This document shows, in pieces, positions 8,432 through 17,900 of a stretch of 39,787 bases of DNA (within the stretch, counting starts at the first letter, position 1; each line of letters starts with the position of its first letter). This DNA is from Candidatus Rokuibacteriota bacterium (GTDB taxonomy: Bacteria > Methylomirabilota > Methylomirabilia > Rokubacteriales > CSP1-6), in NCBI GenBank assembly GCA_016184365.1, contig JACPCW010000098.1, positions 1 to 39,787 of the forward strand, given 5' to 3'. A program made the position numbers and the translations under genes. Below the pieces are notes generated by a model, which had not been told where the DNA came from, ran no database searches, and was given only the letters and a program-made list of their open reading frames with translations.

Positions 8432-8788
8432 TTGCCGGTGCGCATGGGTGAGGTGCGAGTCAGGACGCGATTGACCAACGCGGTCGACGAAGGTCTTGTC
8501 CGCCGTGGATTGCTGAAGCCGGAGCAAGTCCGAACGTTCGAGGCCGACGCTCTCGTCGACACGGGGGCCGTCCGCACCGTGCTGCCGCGCGACGTCGTCG
8601 CTCGGCTCGGTCTCGAGACGGTCGTCGTGCTCCTCGGCAGGCACACGGTCGACGAGACGCTCGTCGTCGGCAACGACGTCCTGGTCGGACAGACCGTGCT
8701 CGAACGGCTCGATCTGTTCGTCGACGGCAACGGTCGACGCCTCGTCCCGAATCCCAAGCACCCCGATCAGGCGGTCAACCGAGTCTAG
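8432..8788 (+). CDS. Clan AA (retropepsin-like) aspartic protease, short form
   Basis: About 118 residues with the clan AA signature ALVDTGAVRTVLP, where Asp43-Thr-Gly is the active site and would pair in a homodimer. The typical C-terminal end VLVGQTVLERLDLFVDG...LVPNP is also present. From memory, relatives of this subgroup carry some 20-25 more residues between the LGL after the active site and the GRxTVDE segment, a region containing the flap strands. Here LARLGL-type sequence runs almost directly into GRHTVDETLVV, so part of the flap seems deleted in frame. The start is probably the TTG at 8432, nine bases after GGAGG; the ATG at 8444 is too far from that site. The Uma2 gene begins 11 bases after the stop. 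Confidence 0.7.
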   Translation: MPVRMGEVRVRTRLTNAVDEGLVRRGLLKPEQVRTFEADALVDTGAVRTVLPRDVVARLGLETVVVLLGRHTVDETLVVGNDVLVGQTVLERLDLFVDGNGRRLVPNPKHPDQAVNRV

Positions 8789-8799
8789 GACCGGTCGTC

Positions 8800-9375
8800 A
8801 TGGCTCAGATCCCCCTGACGGAGCGCCGCTGGACACGCGTGGAATACCACCAGCTCGGTGAGTTCGGAATTCTGGAATCCGAGCCGGTCGAATTGATCGG
8901 TGGCCACCTCGTCGTCGCGGAACCGAAAGGCGCCTACCACGTCACCGGCGTCGGGTTGGTCGCCCGGGCACTGCGAAGCGCGCTCCCGCCCGGCTGGCTC
9001 GTGCGATCTCAGGATCCGATCGCGCTCGACGACGAATCCGAGCCGGAGCCTGACGTGGCCGTGGTGCGGGGCGACCTGCGCGACTACGTCGCCGAGCACC
9101 CGGAGCGAGCGGTGCTCGTCGTGGAGGTCGCCGATACGAGTCTCGCGTTCGACCGGCGGCGCAAGGGCAGTCTGTACGCGCGCGGCGGCATTCAGGACTA
9201 CTGGATCGTGAATCTCGTCGACGGGGTGCTCGAGATCTACCGCGATCCGGCGCATGACGAGTCAGCGGTCTACGGCTGGTCCTATCGGTCCGTGGCGCGG
9301 CGCGCGATGAACGAGACGGTCACGCTGCTCGCGCTGCCCGACGTCCGCATCGCCGTCAGCGACCTGCTGCCGTAG
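8800..9375 (+). CDS. Uma2-family endonuclease
   Basis: A 191-residue protein of the Uma2 family (restriction-endonuclease-like PD-(D/E)xK fold), common in large copy number in cyanobacteria and soil bacteria. The core is visible as EPEPDVAVV (acidic residue), then LVVEVADTSLAFDRRRKGSLYARGGIQDYWIV, which supplies the E-x-K-like residues and the Tyr-rich end. The early part WTRVEYHQLGEFGILES...VELIGG is also typical. The cellular role of Uma2 proteins is not settled. It follows the clan AA protease gene at a close gap on the same strand, so the two may form a unit. Confidence 0.88.
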   Translation: MAQIPLTERRWTRVEYHQLGEFGILESEPVELIGGHLVVAEPKGAYHVTGVGLVARALRSALPPGWLVRSQDPIALDDESEPEPDVAVVRGDLRDYVAEHPERAVLVVEVADTSLAFDRRRKGSLYARGGIQDYWIVNLVDGVLEIYRDPAHDESAVYGWSYRSVARRAMNETVTLLALPDVRIAVSDLLP

Positions 9376-9427
9376 CGCTCGGCGCGCCCCGGCAAAGCCG
9401 TGGCACGCCTCGAATCTCCGACGGCTC

Positions 9428-10492
9428 CTAGCGGCTCGTCACGTACGGCCAGAGCTCGGCCGGACCGCGCTGCGCCACGGCGCGTCCGAGCTCCTCCGCC
9501 CAGTGCGCCTCCGCGCCGTACTCCGCGCGCCACGACCAGAGGCGGCGCGTGAAGAAATGCAGCGAGTGCTCGTACGTGAAGCCGATCGCGCCGTGCACCT
9601 GATGCGCGATGCCGGCGCCGAGTCCGGCCGCCTCGCCCGTGCGCACCTTGGCGACCGCGACCTCGTAGCGTAGATCGCCGCGCTCCGCGGCGCGGAACGC
9701 GGTGTCGGCCGCGGTGCCGGCGGCCGCGACGTGCCCGGCGAGCAGCGCGAGCTGGTGCTGGATCGCCTGGAAGTTCCCGATCGGCCGTCCGAACTGCTTG
9801 CGCTCGGTGACGTACTTCACGGACAGCGCGAGCATGCGCTCGAGCGCGCCGGCCATCTGCGCCGATCGCACCAGCGCGCCGTACGTGCGCACGACGTCGA
9901 GCGGCAGCTTCACCGGCGCCGCGGCCACGGCCGGCGTGCCGTCGAAGCTCAGCGTGTCGCGCGGCTCGAGCGCCAGATTCTTTTCCGGCGCCGCCTGGAC
10001 CGCCCCCCGCGCGACGAGCCCGACCATCGGCGTGCCGTTCGATTCGCCGACCACGACGACGTGACCAGCCGACGCGCCCCACGGCACGCGCTTCGCCGTG
10101 CCCTGCACGCGCCATTCGTCGCCGGCGCGCTCGAGCTGGAGCCATTCGTCCGCGCCGCCCGGCGCGATGGTCAGCGGCCCTTCGGGCACGCCGAGTCCGG
10201 CTTCCGATAGCAGCCACGACGCGACGATCGTCTCCGCGAACGGAATCGGCGCCGCGTGACGGCCGGCGGCCGCGACGAGCACGAACACGTTGCCCCACGC
10301 GGCGCCGGCGCCGCCCTTCGACTCCGGCACGAGCGGCAGCGTCAAGCCGTTTTCCTCGACCGCGCGCCAGAGCGCGTCGGGCCATTCGCCCTTTTCGGCG
10401 TCGGCGATCAGCTCGGGCGTGACGAGGTCCGTGAACAGACGCGTCGACACGTCGCCGAGCATGGTCCGCATTTCCTGCAGATCTGTTTTCAT
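9428..10492 (-). CDS. Acyl-CoA dehydrogenase family protein, probable partner subunit
   Basis: A 354-residue acyl-CoA dehydrogenase-fold protein. The flavin-binding ERKQFGRPIGNFQAIQHQLA motif and QVHGAIGFTYEHSLHFFTRRL are clear. The usual C-terminal catalytic EGT segment is absent: the chain ends WSWRAEYGAEAHWAEELG. Its ATG at 10,492 overlaps the stop of the preceding acyl-CoA dehydrogenase gene by four bases. Two unlike, overlapping genes of this fold are the arrangement of heteromeric FadE pairs known in mycobacterial sterol degradation, so I infer a subunit of a mixed tetramer. The substrate is unknown. Confidence 0.85.
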   Translation of the reverse strand: MKTDLQEMRTMLGDVSTRLFTDLVTPELIADAEKGEWPDALWRAVEENGLTLPLVPESKGGAGAAWGNVFVLVAAAGRHAAPIPFAETIVASWLLSEAGLGVPEGPLTIAPGGADEWLQLERAGDEWRVQGTAKRVPWGASAGHVVVVGESNGTPMVGLVARGAVQAAPEKNLALEPRDTLSFDGTPAVAAAPVKLPLDVVRTYGALVRSAQMAGALERMLALSVKYVTERKQFGRPIGNFQAIQHQLALLAGHVAAAGTAADTAFRAAERGDLRYEVAVAKVRTGEAAGLGAGIAHQVHGAIGFTYEHSLHFFTRRLWSWRAEYGAEAHWAEELGRAVAQRGPAELWPYVTSR

Positions 10493-11634
10493 CGCAGCCC
10501 CAACCCCCGCGCGATGATCCCGCGAAGGACCTCGCGCGTGCCGCCTCGGAGTGAATGTGACGGCACGCTCTGTGTGAGATACGCGAGCACCTGGTGCAGC
10601 TGGCTGCCGGTGCCGGGGCTCGGCTCGAGGCCGAGCACGTCATGCGCGATCTGCGGGATCTCCTGCTCGAACGTCGTGCCGAGGTCCTTCACCACCGCCG
10701 CCTCGAGGTTCGGATTCTGGCCGGCCTGGAGCATGCCGGAGATCGAGAGCGACAGCTGCCGCAGCGTGTTGAGGTGCGCCATGACGCGGCCGATCGCGAT
10801 CGCCTGCCGCTCCGTCGGATCGGGACCGGCGGCGCGCACCAGCTCGAGGATCAGCGCCATCGCGGAGAGGTAGCGCTCCGGGCCGCTCCGCTCGAACGCG
10901 AGTTCCGTCGTCACCTGCGCCCAGCCGGCGCCCTCCGCGCCGACGCGCATCTCCTCCGGCACGAACACGTCCTCGAACAGGATGAGGTTGAAGTGATGCT
11001 CGCCGGTGAGGTCGATGATCGGGTTGATCGTGATGCCCGGCGACTTGGTCTCGACGAGGAACTGCGTGAGGCCCGCGTGCCGGTCTTTCGGATCCGTCGC
11101 CGTCCGGAACGTCGCGATCATGTACTCCGACTTGTGCGCGTTCGACGTCCAGATCTTCGAGCCGTTCACGCGATAGCCGCCGGCGACGCGCTCGGCGCGC
11201 GTGCGGAGCGACGCGAGATCGGAGCCGGAGTCGGGCTCGGACATGCCGATCGCGAACGACATCTCGCCGCGCGTGATCGCGGGCAGGAAGCGCTCGCGCT
11301 GCTCCTCGGTGCCGAAGCGCAGCAGCAGCGGGCCGCTCTGGCGATCGGCCACCCAGTGCGCGCTCACCGGCGCGCCGGCGGCGAGCATCTCCTCCATCAC
11401 GACGTAGCGCTCGAGGAACGTGCGCTCGTGGCCGCCGTACTTCTTCGGCCACGTCATCCCGATCCAGCCGCGCGCGCCCAGCTTGCGGCTGAACTCGCGG
11501 TCGAAGCCGCCCCACGATCGCGAGCGGGAGATCGCCGCGGTCTTGAGATTTTCGCGCAGGAACTGGCGCACCTCGCCGCGGAGCGATTCGGCTTCCGGCG
11601 GCAGCTCGCAGAGATCGAACTGGAACGTGGCCAT
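10489..11634 (-). CDS. Acyl-CoA dehydrogenase family protein, larger subunit
   Basis: A 381-residue acyl-CoA dehydrogenase. It shows the middle-domain FAIGMSEPDSGSDLASLRTRAER and WTSNAHKSEYMIATFRT, then a C-terminal bundle ending SLRGGTREVLRGIIARGLGLR. The position of the classical catalytic Glu in EGT is Gly here (RGGT). A Glu in ELAFERSGPER, on the helix used as base by isovaleryl- and long-chain-type enzymes, could take the role. It begins one base after the VOC gene stop and overlaps the next dehydrogenase gene by four bases. The three genes are evidently one operon acting on one acyl-CoA. Confidence 0.88.
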   Translation of the reverse strand: MATFQFDLCELPPEAESLRGEVRQFLRENLKTAAISRSRSWGGFDREFSRKLGARGWIGMTWPKKYGGHERTFLERYVVMEEMLAAGAPVSAHWVADRQSGPLLLRFGTEEQRERFLPAITRGEMSFAIGMSEPDSGSDLASLRTRAERVAGGYRVNGSKIWTSNAHKSEYMIATFRTATDPKDRHAGLTQFLVETKSPGITINPIIDLTGEHHFNLILFEDVFVPEEMRVGAEGAGWAQVTTELAFERSGPERYLSAMALILELVRAAGPDPTERQAIAIGRVMAHLNTLRQLSLSISGMLQAGQNPNLEAAVVKDLGTTFEQEIPQIAHDVLGLEPSPGTGSQLHQVLAYLTQSVPSHSLRGGTREVLRGIIARGLGLR

Positions 11635-11635
11635 G

Positions 11636-12031
11636 TCAGCTCCCGTGATGATCCGGGCGCTTGCGCAACTCGACGAAGACGCCGTGACAGTCCGCGGGAT
11701 GCACCCACGCGATGTCGGGCCGCCGCGCGTCGACGCGCGCGCCCGCGCCCTTCAGCCGGCCGACGGCGCCGGGAATGTCCTTCGTCTCGAACCCGACCAG
11801 ATAGACGCCCTCGCCGTGCTTCGCGAGGAACTTGCCGACGGCCTTGTCCGGATCCGTCGGCTGCAGGAACTCGATGTGGCCGATGCCGAGCGGCAGGATC
11901 GCGTTCACGAATCCGAACTCCTTCGACTCCCCGCGCTGCGTGCACGTCAGCCCGAACTGCTTGTCGTAGCGGGCGATGGCCGCCTCGAGATCGCGCACGA
12001 CGATGGACAGCTCGACGACGTCACCGAGCAT
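11636..12031 (-). CDS. VOC-family protein (methylmalonyl-CoA epimerase-like)
   Basis: A 131-residue vicinal-oxygen-chelate fold protein with the two beta-alpha-beta-beta-beta halves expected for methylmalonyl-CoA epimerase and glyoxalase relatives. Likely metal ligands are His in LGIGHIEFLQ, Glu nearby and Glu in GVFVELRKR, with an N-terminal VELSIVVRDLEAAIARY. It is the first gene of the operon with two acyl-CoA dehydrogenases and may isomerise or open the same CoA ester. AGGAGGT lies about six bases before the ATG. The intrinsic terminator of the preceding gene lies just upstream (12,056-12,095). Confidence 0.82.
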   Translation of the reverse strand: MLGDVVELSIVVRDLEAAIARYDKQFGLTCTQRGESKEFGFVNAILPLGIGHIEFLQPTDPDKAVGKFLAKHGEGVYLVGFETKDIPGAVGRLKGAGARVDARRPDIAWVHPADCHGVFVELRKRPDHHGS

Positions 12032-12055
12032 CGTTGACCTCCTGGTGGAGCGCTG

Positions 12056-12095
12056 AAAAAGGAATCGGGCCGCGAGCGCCCGCTCGCGGCCCGAT
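12056..12095 (-). terminator. Intrinsic terminator of the matrixin gene
   Basis: Bases 12,064-12,078 and 12,081-12,095 are perfect reverse complements (15 bases, two bases between them). On the minus strand this GC-rich hairpin is followed after three bases by five Ts (12,056-12,060). It starts 18 bases past the stop codon at 12,114. Hairpin plus U-tract is the classical Rho-independent form. Confidence 0.88.
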
Positions 12096-12113
12096 CATAA
12101 CGCGGCCGAGGGA

Positions 12114-13290
12114 TCAGTTCGCGACGTTGATGGTCCGGTCGGCCGGCGCCGTCTGACCGTTGTACGTGACGGTCGCCCTCAGCGTCCGGGCGCCGTTGGC
12201 GAGCGGGCGCGAGTCGAGGGTGTACCAGAGCACCGTGCCGGTGTTGGTGACCGTCGTCAGCGTGGCGCCATCCACCGACAGCGTCCACGTCTTCGCCTGC
12301 CCCCACGGAGCCGTCGTCGACAAGCCGACCGACAGGTTGCCGGTCACGGTCCTGCCGTCGGTGGTCGGATTGCTGAACGACACGGTGAAGCCCGCGGTCG
12401 ACGTGCCGTTCGACACCGTCACCGACCGCGTCACCGTCACGCTCGCGCCCGCCGAGTCGGTCACCGTGAGCCGCAACGTGACGGTACCGTTGGCGACGGT
12501 CGTCGTGTTCCAGCTGTACGACGCCGACGTGCCGGTGACCGTCTGCGCCGACAGCAGCGTGGTCGTCGTGCCGACGATCTGTTCGAGCCGGAACGTCCGC
12601 GAGCCCGACGCCCCGCCGGCCGACGCCATCCCGACCGTCTGCGTGCCGCTGACGGTCGCGCCGGCCGCCGGGCTCGTGAACGACGCCGTGAGCGTCGAGT
12701 TCGACACCGTCACGGCGCGCGTCACCGTCACGCTCACGCCCGCCGAGTCCGTCACCGTGAGCCGCAAGGTCACGCTGCCGTCGGCGACGGCCGTCGTGTT
12801 CCAGCCATACGACGCCGACGTGCCGGTGACCGTCTGCGTCGACAGCAGCGTCGTCGTCGTGCCTGCGATCTGCTCCAGCCGGAACGTCCGCGAGCCCGAC
12901 GCCCCGCCGGCCGACGACATCCCCACCGTCTGCGTCCCGCTGACCGTCGCGCCGGCCGCCGGGCTCGAGAACGCCGCGGTGAGCGCCGACGTCCCGTTGG
13001 CGACGTTGATGGTGCGCGAGGCCGTCGCCATCTGCCCGTTGTACGTCACGGACACCGTCAGCGTGCGCAGGCCGTTCGCGACCGTCCGCGTGTCGAGCGT
13101 GTACCAGAGGACCGTGCCGGTGTTGGTGACCGTGGTCACCGTCGTCCCGTCGACGGCGAGGAGCCAGGTCTTCGACTGGCCCCATGGCGCCGTCGTCGAC
13201 ATCCCGACCGACAGGTTGCCGTTCACGGTCCTGCCGTCGCTCGACGGGTTGCTGAAGGACGCCGTGAAGCCCGCGGTGGTGGCCGTGTCG
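12114..13290 (-). repeat. B-C-C-B module array shared with the neighbouring gene
   Basis: Four coding repeats of about 280-300 bases. The stretch around GTGTACCAGAG(C/G)ACCGTGCC on the plus strand, which encodes the TGTVLWYT core, recurs at about 12,219 and 13,098 here and at 15,630 and 16,220 in the next gene. This shows that the two genes share the module at DNA level. Confidence 0.75.
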
Positions 13291-14792
13291 AACGTGGCGG
13301 TCACGCTGGTCGACGCGGTCGTCGTGACCGTGCACGTCCCCGCGCCCGTGCATCCGCCGCCGCTCCAGCCCGCGAACGTCGAGCCGCTCGCGGGGCTCGC
13401 GGACAGCGTCACCGCCGTTCCCGACGTGTACGTTTCCGAGCAGTCCGAGCCGCACGCGATGCCGGACGGGCTGCTGGTCACCGACCCCGCGCCCGTCCCC
13501 GCGCGGACGACGCTCAGCGTCGCGCTGGACACCGGGTACATCGAGCTGACACCGGCGATGTCGTCGGCCGCCAGCGTGGCGCCGCGCCCGTCGAAGTGGG
13601 CGAACGCGTACATGATCGCGCCGGCGTCCCCGGAGTGGCCGAGGCCGAGGACGTGGCCGAGCTCGTGCGTCGCCACCTCGGCCAGGTTGGCGTAGCTCTC
13701 GTAGAACCCGCAGCCCGCCCAGCCATCGGCGAAGACGACGTCGCCCTCGACGATGCGGTAGAACGTCGTGCCGTCCACGACTCGCGTCTCGTCGGTGCGG
13801 TAATAGCCGGTGAGCGCGAGCGTTCCGGAGCAGCTCGACGGCGGGTCGATCTGTCCGAGCGGATCGCCGAACGACACGGCGCTGACGCCGTCGAACTGGA
13901 ACCCCGCCGCGGACGTCGCGCCGCCATCCCAGACCCGCGCCGCCGACGAGGTCACGCCGTTCCAGGCGTTGTACCCGGCGCGGACCGCGTCGAACCCGCC
14001 GCCCGGCGCCGCCGGCTCGCCGCTCGGATTCATGCGCACGGGGATGGGTTGTCCGGCGTCCGGCTCGAACCACCGCGACGGGGATCCGAGATAGGTGTAC
14101 GCCTCGCGGCTCTCGCTCACGGTGTCGGCGGCGACGACCGCTTCGGCGACGGGCGCCGCGGGCGCCGGGCGGCGGCCGGCCGACGTGCCGGCGACGCTGC
14201 GGATGAGCGACCGGACCTCCGCGAGCGGGCGCAGCGCGGCGGGCACGCCGCGAGTCGCCGCCAGCACGTTCACGCCGCGAGGACTGACGTCGCGGTACAC
14301 GTAGTCGTCACCGGACGTCGGATCGGTGACGATCGCGAGCTTGCCCTGGTAGAGATGCGCGACGCGCAGCGTCCCGTCGGCGTTCGTGCCGAGGAACACG
14401 AGCACGCGCTCGCCGCGACGGAACTCGGGACTGCCCTCGATCCAGGCGCGCGCCCCGCCGAGCGATCCACCCGGCAGCCGGAGCGTGACCTGCGGCGTCG
14501 CCAGATCACCTTTCAGCCACTCGCCGATCGCCAGCCGGATGACCGTGAAGATCTGGCGCCGCGGCGCATCCCAGTACGTGTCGATGGCGGCCACCTCGCC
14601 GATCGCGATGGCGACGGCATCACGGGCGAGGCGCTCGTCGCTGAGCGGCACGACCGTCGTGGCGGTGGCCGGCCCCGCGTACAGCACGCACAGCCCGACG
14701 AGGATGACGGCAGCGACCGGCGCGCCGTATGTGTGCAACACGCGGAACAGGCCATGCAGTGATCTGTCGCGCCGTCCTGTCTGGTTGCTCAC
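12114..14792 (-). CDS. Secreted matrixin-family metalloprotease with repeated beta-sandwich modules
   Basis: About 892 residues. An N-terminal export signal (hydrophobic APVAAVILVGLCVLYAGPATA after an Arg-rich start) leads into a domain of unknown type. A matrixin/metzincin catalytic domain follows, with HELGHVLGLGHSGD (His376, His380, His386; Glu377) and a Met-turn MYAF at Met394. After a GSDCSETY...FAGWSGGGC repeat-like domain come four modules in the order B-C-C-B. The B modules carry STTAPWGQ(S/A)KTW and NTGTVLWYTLD; the C modules carry GATVSGTQTVGM and SAGGASGSRTFRLEQI. The same modules occur in the next protein upstream. The start is uncertain: GTG 14,792 is chosen because GTG 14,867 lies in the foot of a strong hairpin. 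The likely role is an extracellular or surface protease. Confidence 0.8.
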   Translation of the reverse strand: MSNQTGRRDRSLHGLFRVLHTYGAPVAAVILVGLCVLYAGPATATTVVPLSDERLARDAVAIAIGEVAAIDTYWDAPRRQIFTVIRLAIGEWLKGDLATPQVTLRLPGGSLGGARAWIEGSPEFRRGERVLVFLGTNADGTLRVAHLYQGKLAIVTDPTSGDDYVYRDVSPRGVNVLAATRGVPAALRPLAEVRSLIRSVAGTSAGRRPAPAAPVAEAVVAADTVSESREAYTYLGSPSRWFEPDAGQPIPVRMNPSGEPAAPGGGFDAVRAGYNAWNGVTSSAARVWDGGATSAAGFQFDGVSAVSFGDPLGQIDPPSSCSGTLALTGYYRTDETRVVDGTTFYRIVEGDVVFADGWAGCGFYESYANLAEVATHELGHVLGLGHSGDAGAIMYAFAHFDGRGATLAADDIAGVSSMYPVSSATLSVVRAGTGAGSVTSSPSGIACGSDCSETYTSGTAVTLSASPASGSTFAGWSGGGCTGAGTCTVTTTASTSVTATFDTATTAGFTASFSNPSSDGRTVNGNLSVGMSTTAPWGQSKTWLLAVDGTTVTTVTNTGTVLWYTLDTRTVANGLRTLTVSVTYNGQMATASRTINVANGTSALTAAFSSPAAGATVSGTQTVGMSSAGGASGSRTFRLEQIAGTTTTLLSTQTVTGTSASYGWNTTAVADGSVTLRLTVTDSAGVSVTVTRAVTVSNSTLTASFTSPAAGATVSGTQTVGMASAGGASGSRTFRLEQIVGTTTTLLSAQTVTGTSASYSWNTTTVANGTVTLRLTVTDSAGASVTVTRSVTVSNGTSTAGFTVSFSNPTTDGRTVTGNLSVGLSTTAPWGQAKTWTLSVDGATLTTVTNTGTVLWYTLDSRPLANGARTLRATVTYNGQTAPADRTINVAN

Positions 14793-14865
14793 AATCAATC
14801 GGCGGGGGCCGCTGCCATGAACCGTTGCGTGGTCGATGCCAAACGCACCGGGCGCTGAATGCGGC

Positions 14866-14915
14866 ACGGCCGCGACGACGGCCGGGGCCAGACGCCCCGA
14901 CCGTCGCGCGGCCGT
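14866..14915 (-). terminator. Long hairpin between the two secreted-protein genes
   Basis: Bases 14,876-14,888 pair with 14,894-14,906 around a five-base loop. On the minus strand the single mismatch becomes a G-U pair. The stem continues through a one-base bulge (14,875) with 14,866-14,874 against 14,907-14,915, about 22 pairs in all. It begins 13 bases after the stop at 14,928. No U-tract follows, so it may act as an attenuator, a Rho-assisted terminator or an mRNA 3'-end stabiliser rather than a classical terminator. Confidence 0.6.
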
Positions 14916-14927
14916 CCTGCCGGCGCC

Positions 14928-17900
14928 CTACCTGGACGTGATGGTCCGGGTCGGGCTCGTCGCCGTCTGACCGTTGTAGGTCACCTTGACGACGATCGTG
15001 TGCTTCCCGCGAGCCACGGTCGCGGACACCCAGAACACGGTGCCCGTCGTGGTCTTCGTGCCGACGACCTTGCCGTCCACGAGGACGGTGAACGTCTTCG
15101 ACTTGCCCCACGGCGCGGTCGTCGACGTGCCGATCGAGAACCTCGTGGCCACGGTCGCGCCCTCGGCGGGCGAAGTCACCGTGGCGGTGAAGTCGGCCGG
15201 CGGCGTCACGGTGTTCGACACCGTCACCGACCGCGTGACCGACGTGCTGGCGCCGGCGGAGTCCGTCACGGTGAGCCTGAGCGTCACCGCGCCGTTCGCC
15301 ACCGACGTCGTGTTCCAGCCATACGAAGCCGACGTGCCGCTGACGGTCTGCGTCGAGAGCAGCGTCGTCGTCCCGCCCACCACCTGCTCGAGCTTGAACG
15401 TCCGCGAGCCGGACGCGCCACCGCTCGACGTCATGCTGACCGTCTGGGTGCCGCTGACCGTCGCGCCCTCGGCCGGGCTCGAGATCGCCGCCGTCAGCGT
15501 CGCCGGAGGCGGAGGCGTGGTGGTGCCGTTCGTGACGTTGATCGTGCGGGTCGCGGACGCGGTCGCGCCGTCGTAGGTCACTTCGGCCTTGAGCGTCTGC
15601 AGCCCGTCCGCCAGCGTCGTCGTGTTGAGCGTGTACCAGAGCACCGTGCCCGTGTTGGTCACGGTCGTGAGGACCTTGTCGCCGACCGAGAGCTTCCAGG
15701 TCTTCGACTGGCCCCACGGCGCCGTCGTGCCGAGCCCGACGGAGAGGTTGCCCGACACCGTCATGCCGTCGGTCGTCGGATTGGTGAAGCTGACGGTGAA
15801 CGAGGCCGGCGGCGCCGTCACGGTGTTCGAGACCGTGACCGCGACCGAGGCCGTCCCGGTGCCACCCGCGGAGTCCGTCACCGTCGCGGTGAGCGTCTTC
15901 GTCCCGTTGGCCGCCGTCGTCGTGTTCCAGCTGAACGAGGGGCTGGTGCCGCTGTAGACGCTGGTGCCGTCAACGGCGAGCTTGTAGCCGTAGCCGCTGC
16001 CGCTGCCGCCGCTCGCGGCCAGAGTCACCGTCGTCGCGCCGCTCACCGTCGCACCGTTCGCGGGGCTGGTGAAGGACACGGTCGGGCTCGCCGGCGGCGG
16101 GGGCGGCGTCGTCGCGCCGTTGGCCACGTTGATCGTGCGGTTCGCCGACGCCGTCTCGCCGTTGTACGCGACCTCGGCCTTCAGCGTGTTGAGCCCGTCA
16201 GGGAGCGTCCTCGTGTCGAGCGTGTACCAGAGCACGGTGCCCGTGTTGGTCACGGTCGTGAGGACCTTGTCGCCGGCCGACAGCTTCCAGGTCTTCGACT
16301 GGCCCCACGGCGCCGTCGTGCTGAGCCCGACGGAGAGATTGCCCGACACGGTGACACCGTCGGTCGTCGGATTGCTGAAGCTGACCGCGAACGAGGCGGT
16401 CGTCGTGTTCGACACGGTGACCGAGATCGACGCCGTGCCGGTCTTGCCGTTGGAGTCCGTCACGGCGGCCGTCAGCGTCTTCGCGCCGTTGGCCGTCGTC
16501 GTCGTGTTCCAGCTGTAGGACGCGCTCGTGCCCGAGTGCACCTCGGTGCCATCGATCGCGAGCTTGTAGCTGTAGCCGCTGCCGCTCCCGCCGCTGCCGG
16601 CCATGGTCACCGTCGTGGTGCCGCTGACCGTCGCGCCGTTCGCGGGCGCGGTGAACGTGACCGTCGGCGCCGGAATGACGTTCGACACGGTCACCGAGAT
16701 CGAGGCCGTCCCGGTCTTGCCGTTCGAGTCGGTCACCGTGGCGATGAGGGTCTTCGCACCGTTGGCCACCGTCGTCGTGTTCCAGCTGAACGTGCCGTTC
16801 GCGCCGGTGTAGACGTTGGCGCCGTCGACGTCGAGCTTGTAGCCGTAGCCGCTGCCGCTGCCACCGGCGGCCGTCATCGTGACGGTCGTGGTGCCGGTCA
16901 CCGTCGCCGCGTCCGCGGGGTTGGTGAACGTGACCGTCGGATCCGTCGGGGGCGGAGGCGGAGGCGGCTCGTCACCACCGCCGCCGGGCGGCGTGCCGCC
17001 GTTGCTGATCACGTAGATGCGCGACTCGTACGCCCCGAAGCTGTCGCTCCAGGACGAGCCGGACACCGGGTAGCTCGTGCCCGACTTGTTCTCGGTCACC
17101 GTGCCGGGACCCGTGTGCCACGTGAACGTCACCGGCAGCGTCTTGTTCGTGTAGTTGTAGGCGAAGACGTAGCCCTTGCCGCCCACGACCTTGACCTTGG
17201 TGCGGACGTCGGCCGCGCCGGGGAGCATCGGGGAGTGCGAGAGGTCGCCCGCGTTGATGCGGTCGATCTCGCGCTGATACATCGTCTTCGCGTTCCAGAG
17301 CCACGAGTTCGTCTTGCTGAGATTCAGCTGGGCGATGCGGCCCGCCTTCTCGTCGGCGTACTGCGTCGTGTTGCCGGGCAGCGCGGTCGGCGCGTCCGGC
17401 GCCACGAGCACGCTCTCGAGCGCGGCGAGCTCGTTGACGTTGGCCTTGAGGATGGCCATCTGCGTCGCGAACTGGCTCGGATCCTTCTGCAGGCCGTTCT
17501 GGCCGATTTCCCACCAGAAGAGACCGTCCGCGCCCTCGACGATCGACATGATCGCGTGCGCGCGCTGCTCGGCCGCCGTCGGCCAGCGGCTGTCGGACGT
17601 GAACTTGAAGAACTGGAGCACGGAGAAGATCGGACGGCTGTCACGCGCGGCGCTCCGCGCGTACGCCACGTAGTCCGCCACCTGGAAGTGGCTGTAGCCC
17701 TGCGTCGGCTCCGCGCCGAACAGCGGGTACGGGTCCGTGCCGAGCATGTCCTGCGTCTGGGTCCACTTGCGGATGTCATGCTCGGGCTTCGGGCCCGCGA
17801 GCGTCGCCGCGAACGTCATCGTGCCCGGCGCCTTGGCGGCGAGCGCCTGGTGATGCTGCTTGGTCTCGGGGACCAGCGGCTCTTCGCACTCGTCCATGAT

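Noticed and set aside
9376..9427. Terminator between the Uma2 gene and the converging dehydrogenase gene
   Set aside because: Only a weak CGGC-loop-GCCG stem and no T-run were found.
12114..16950. CRISPR-like array suggested by regular repeats
   Set aside because: The repeats are about 280-300 bases long, coding, and vary at codon level; they are protein modules.
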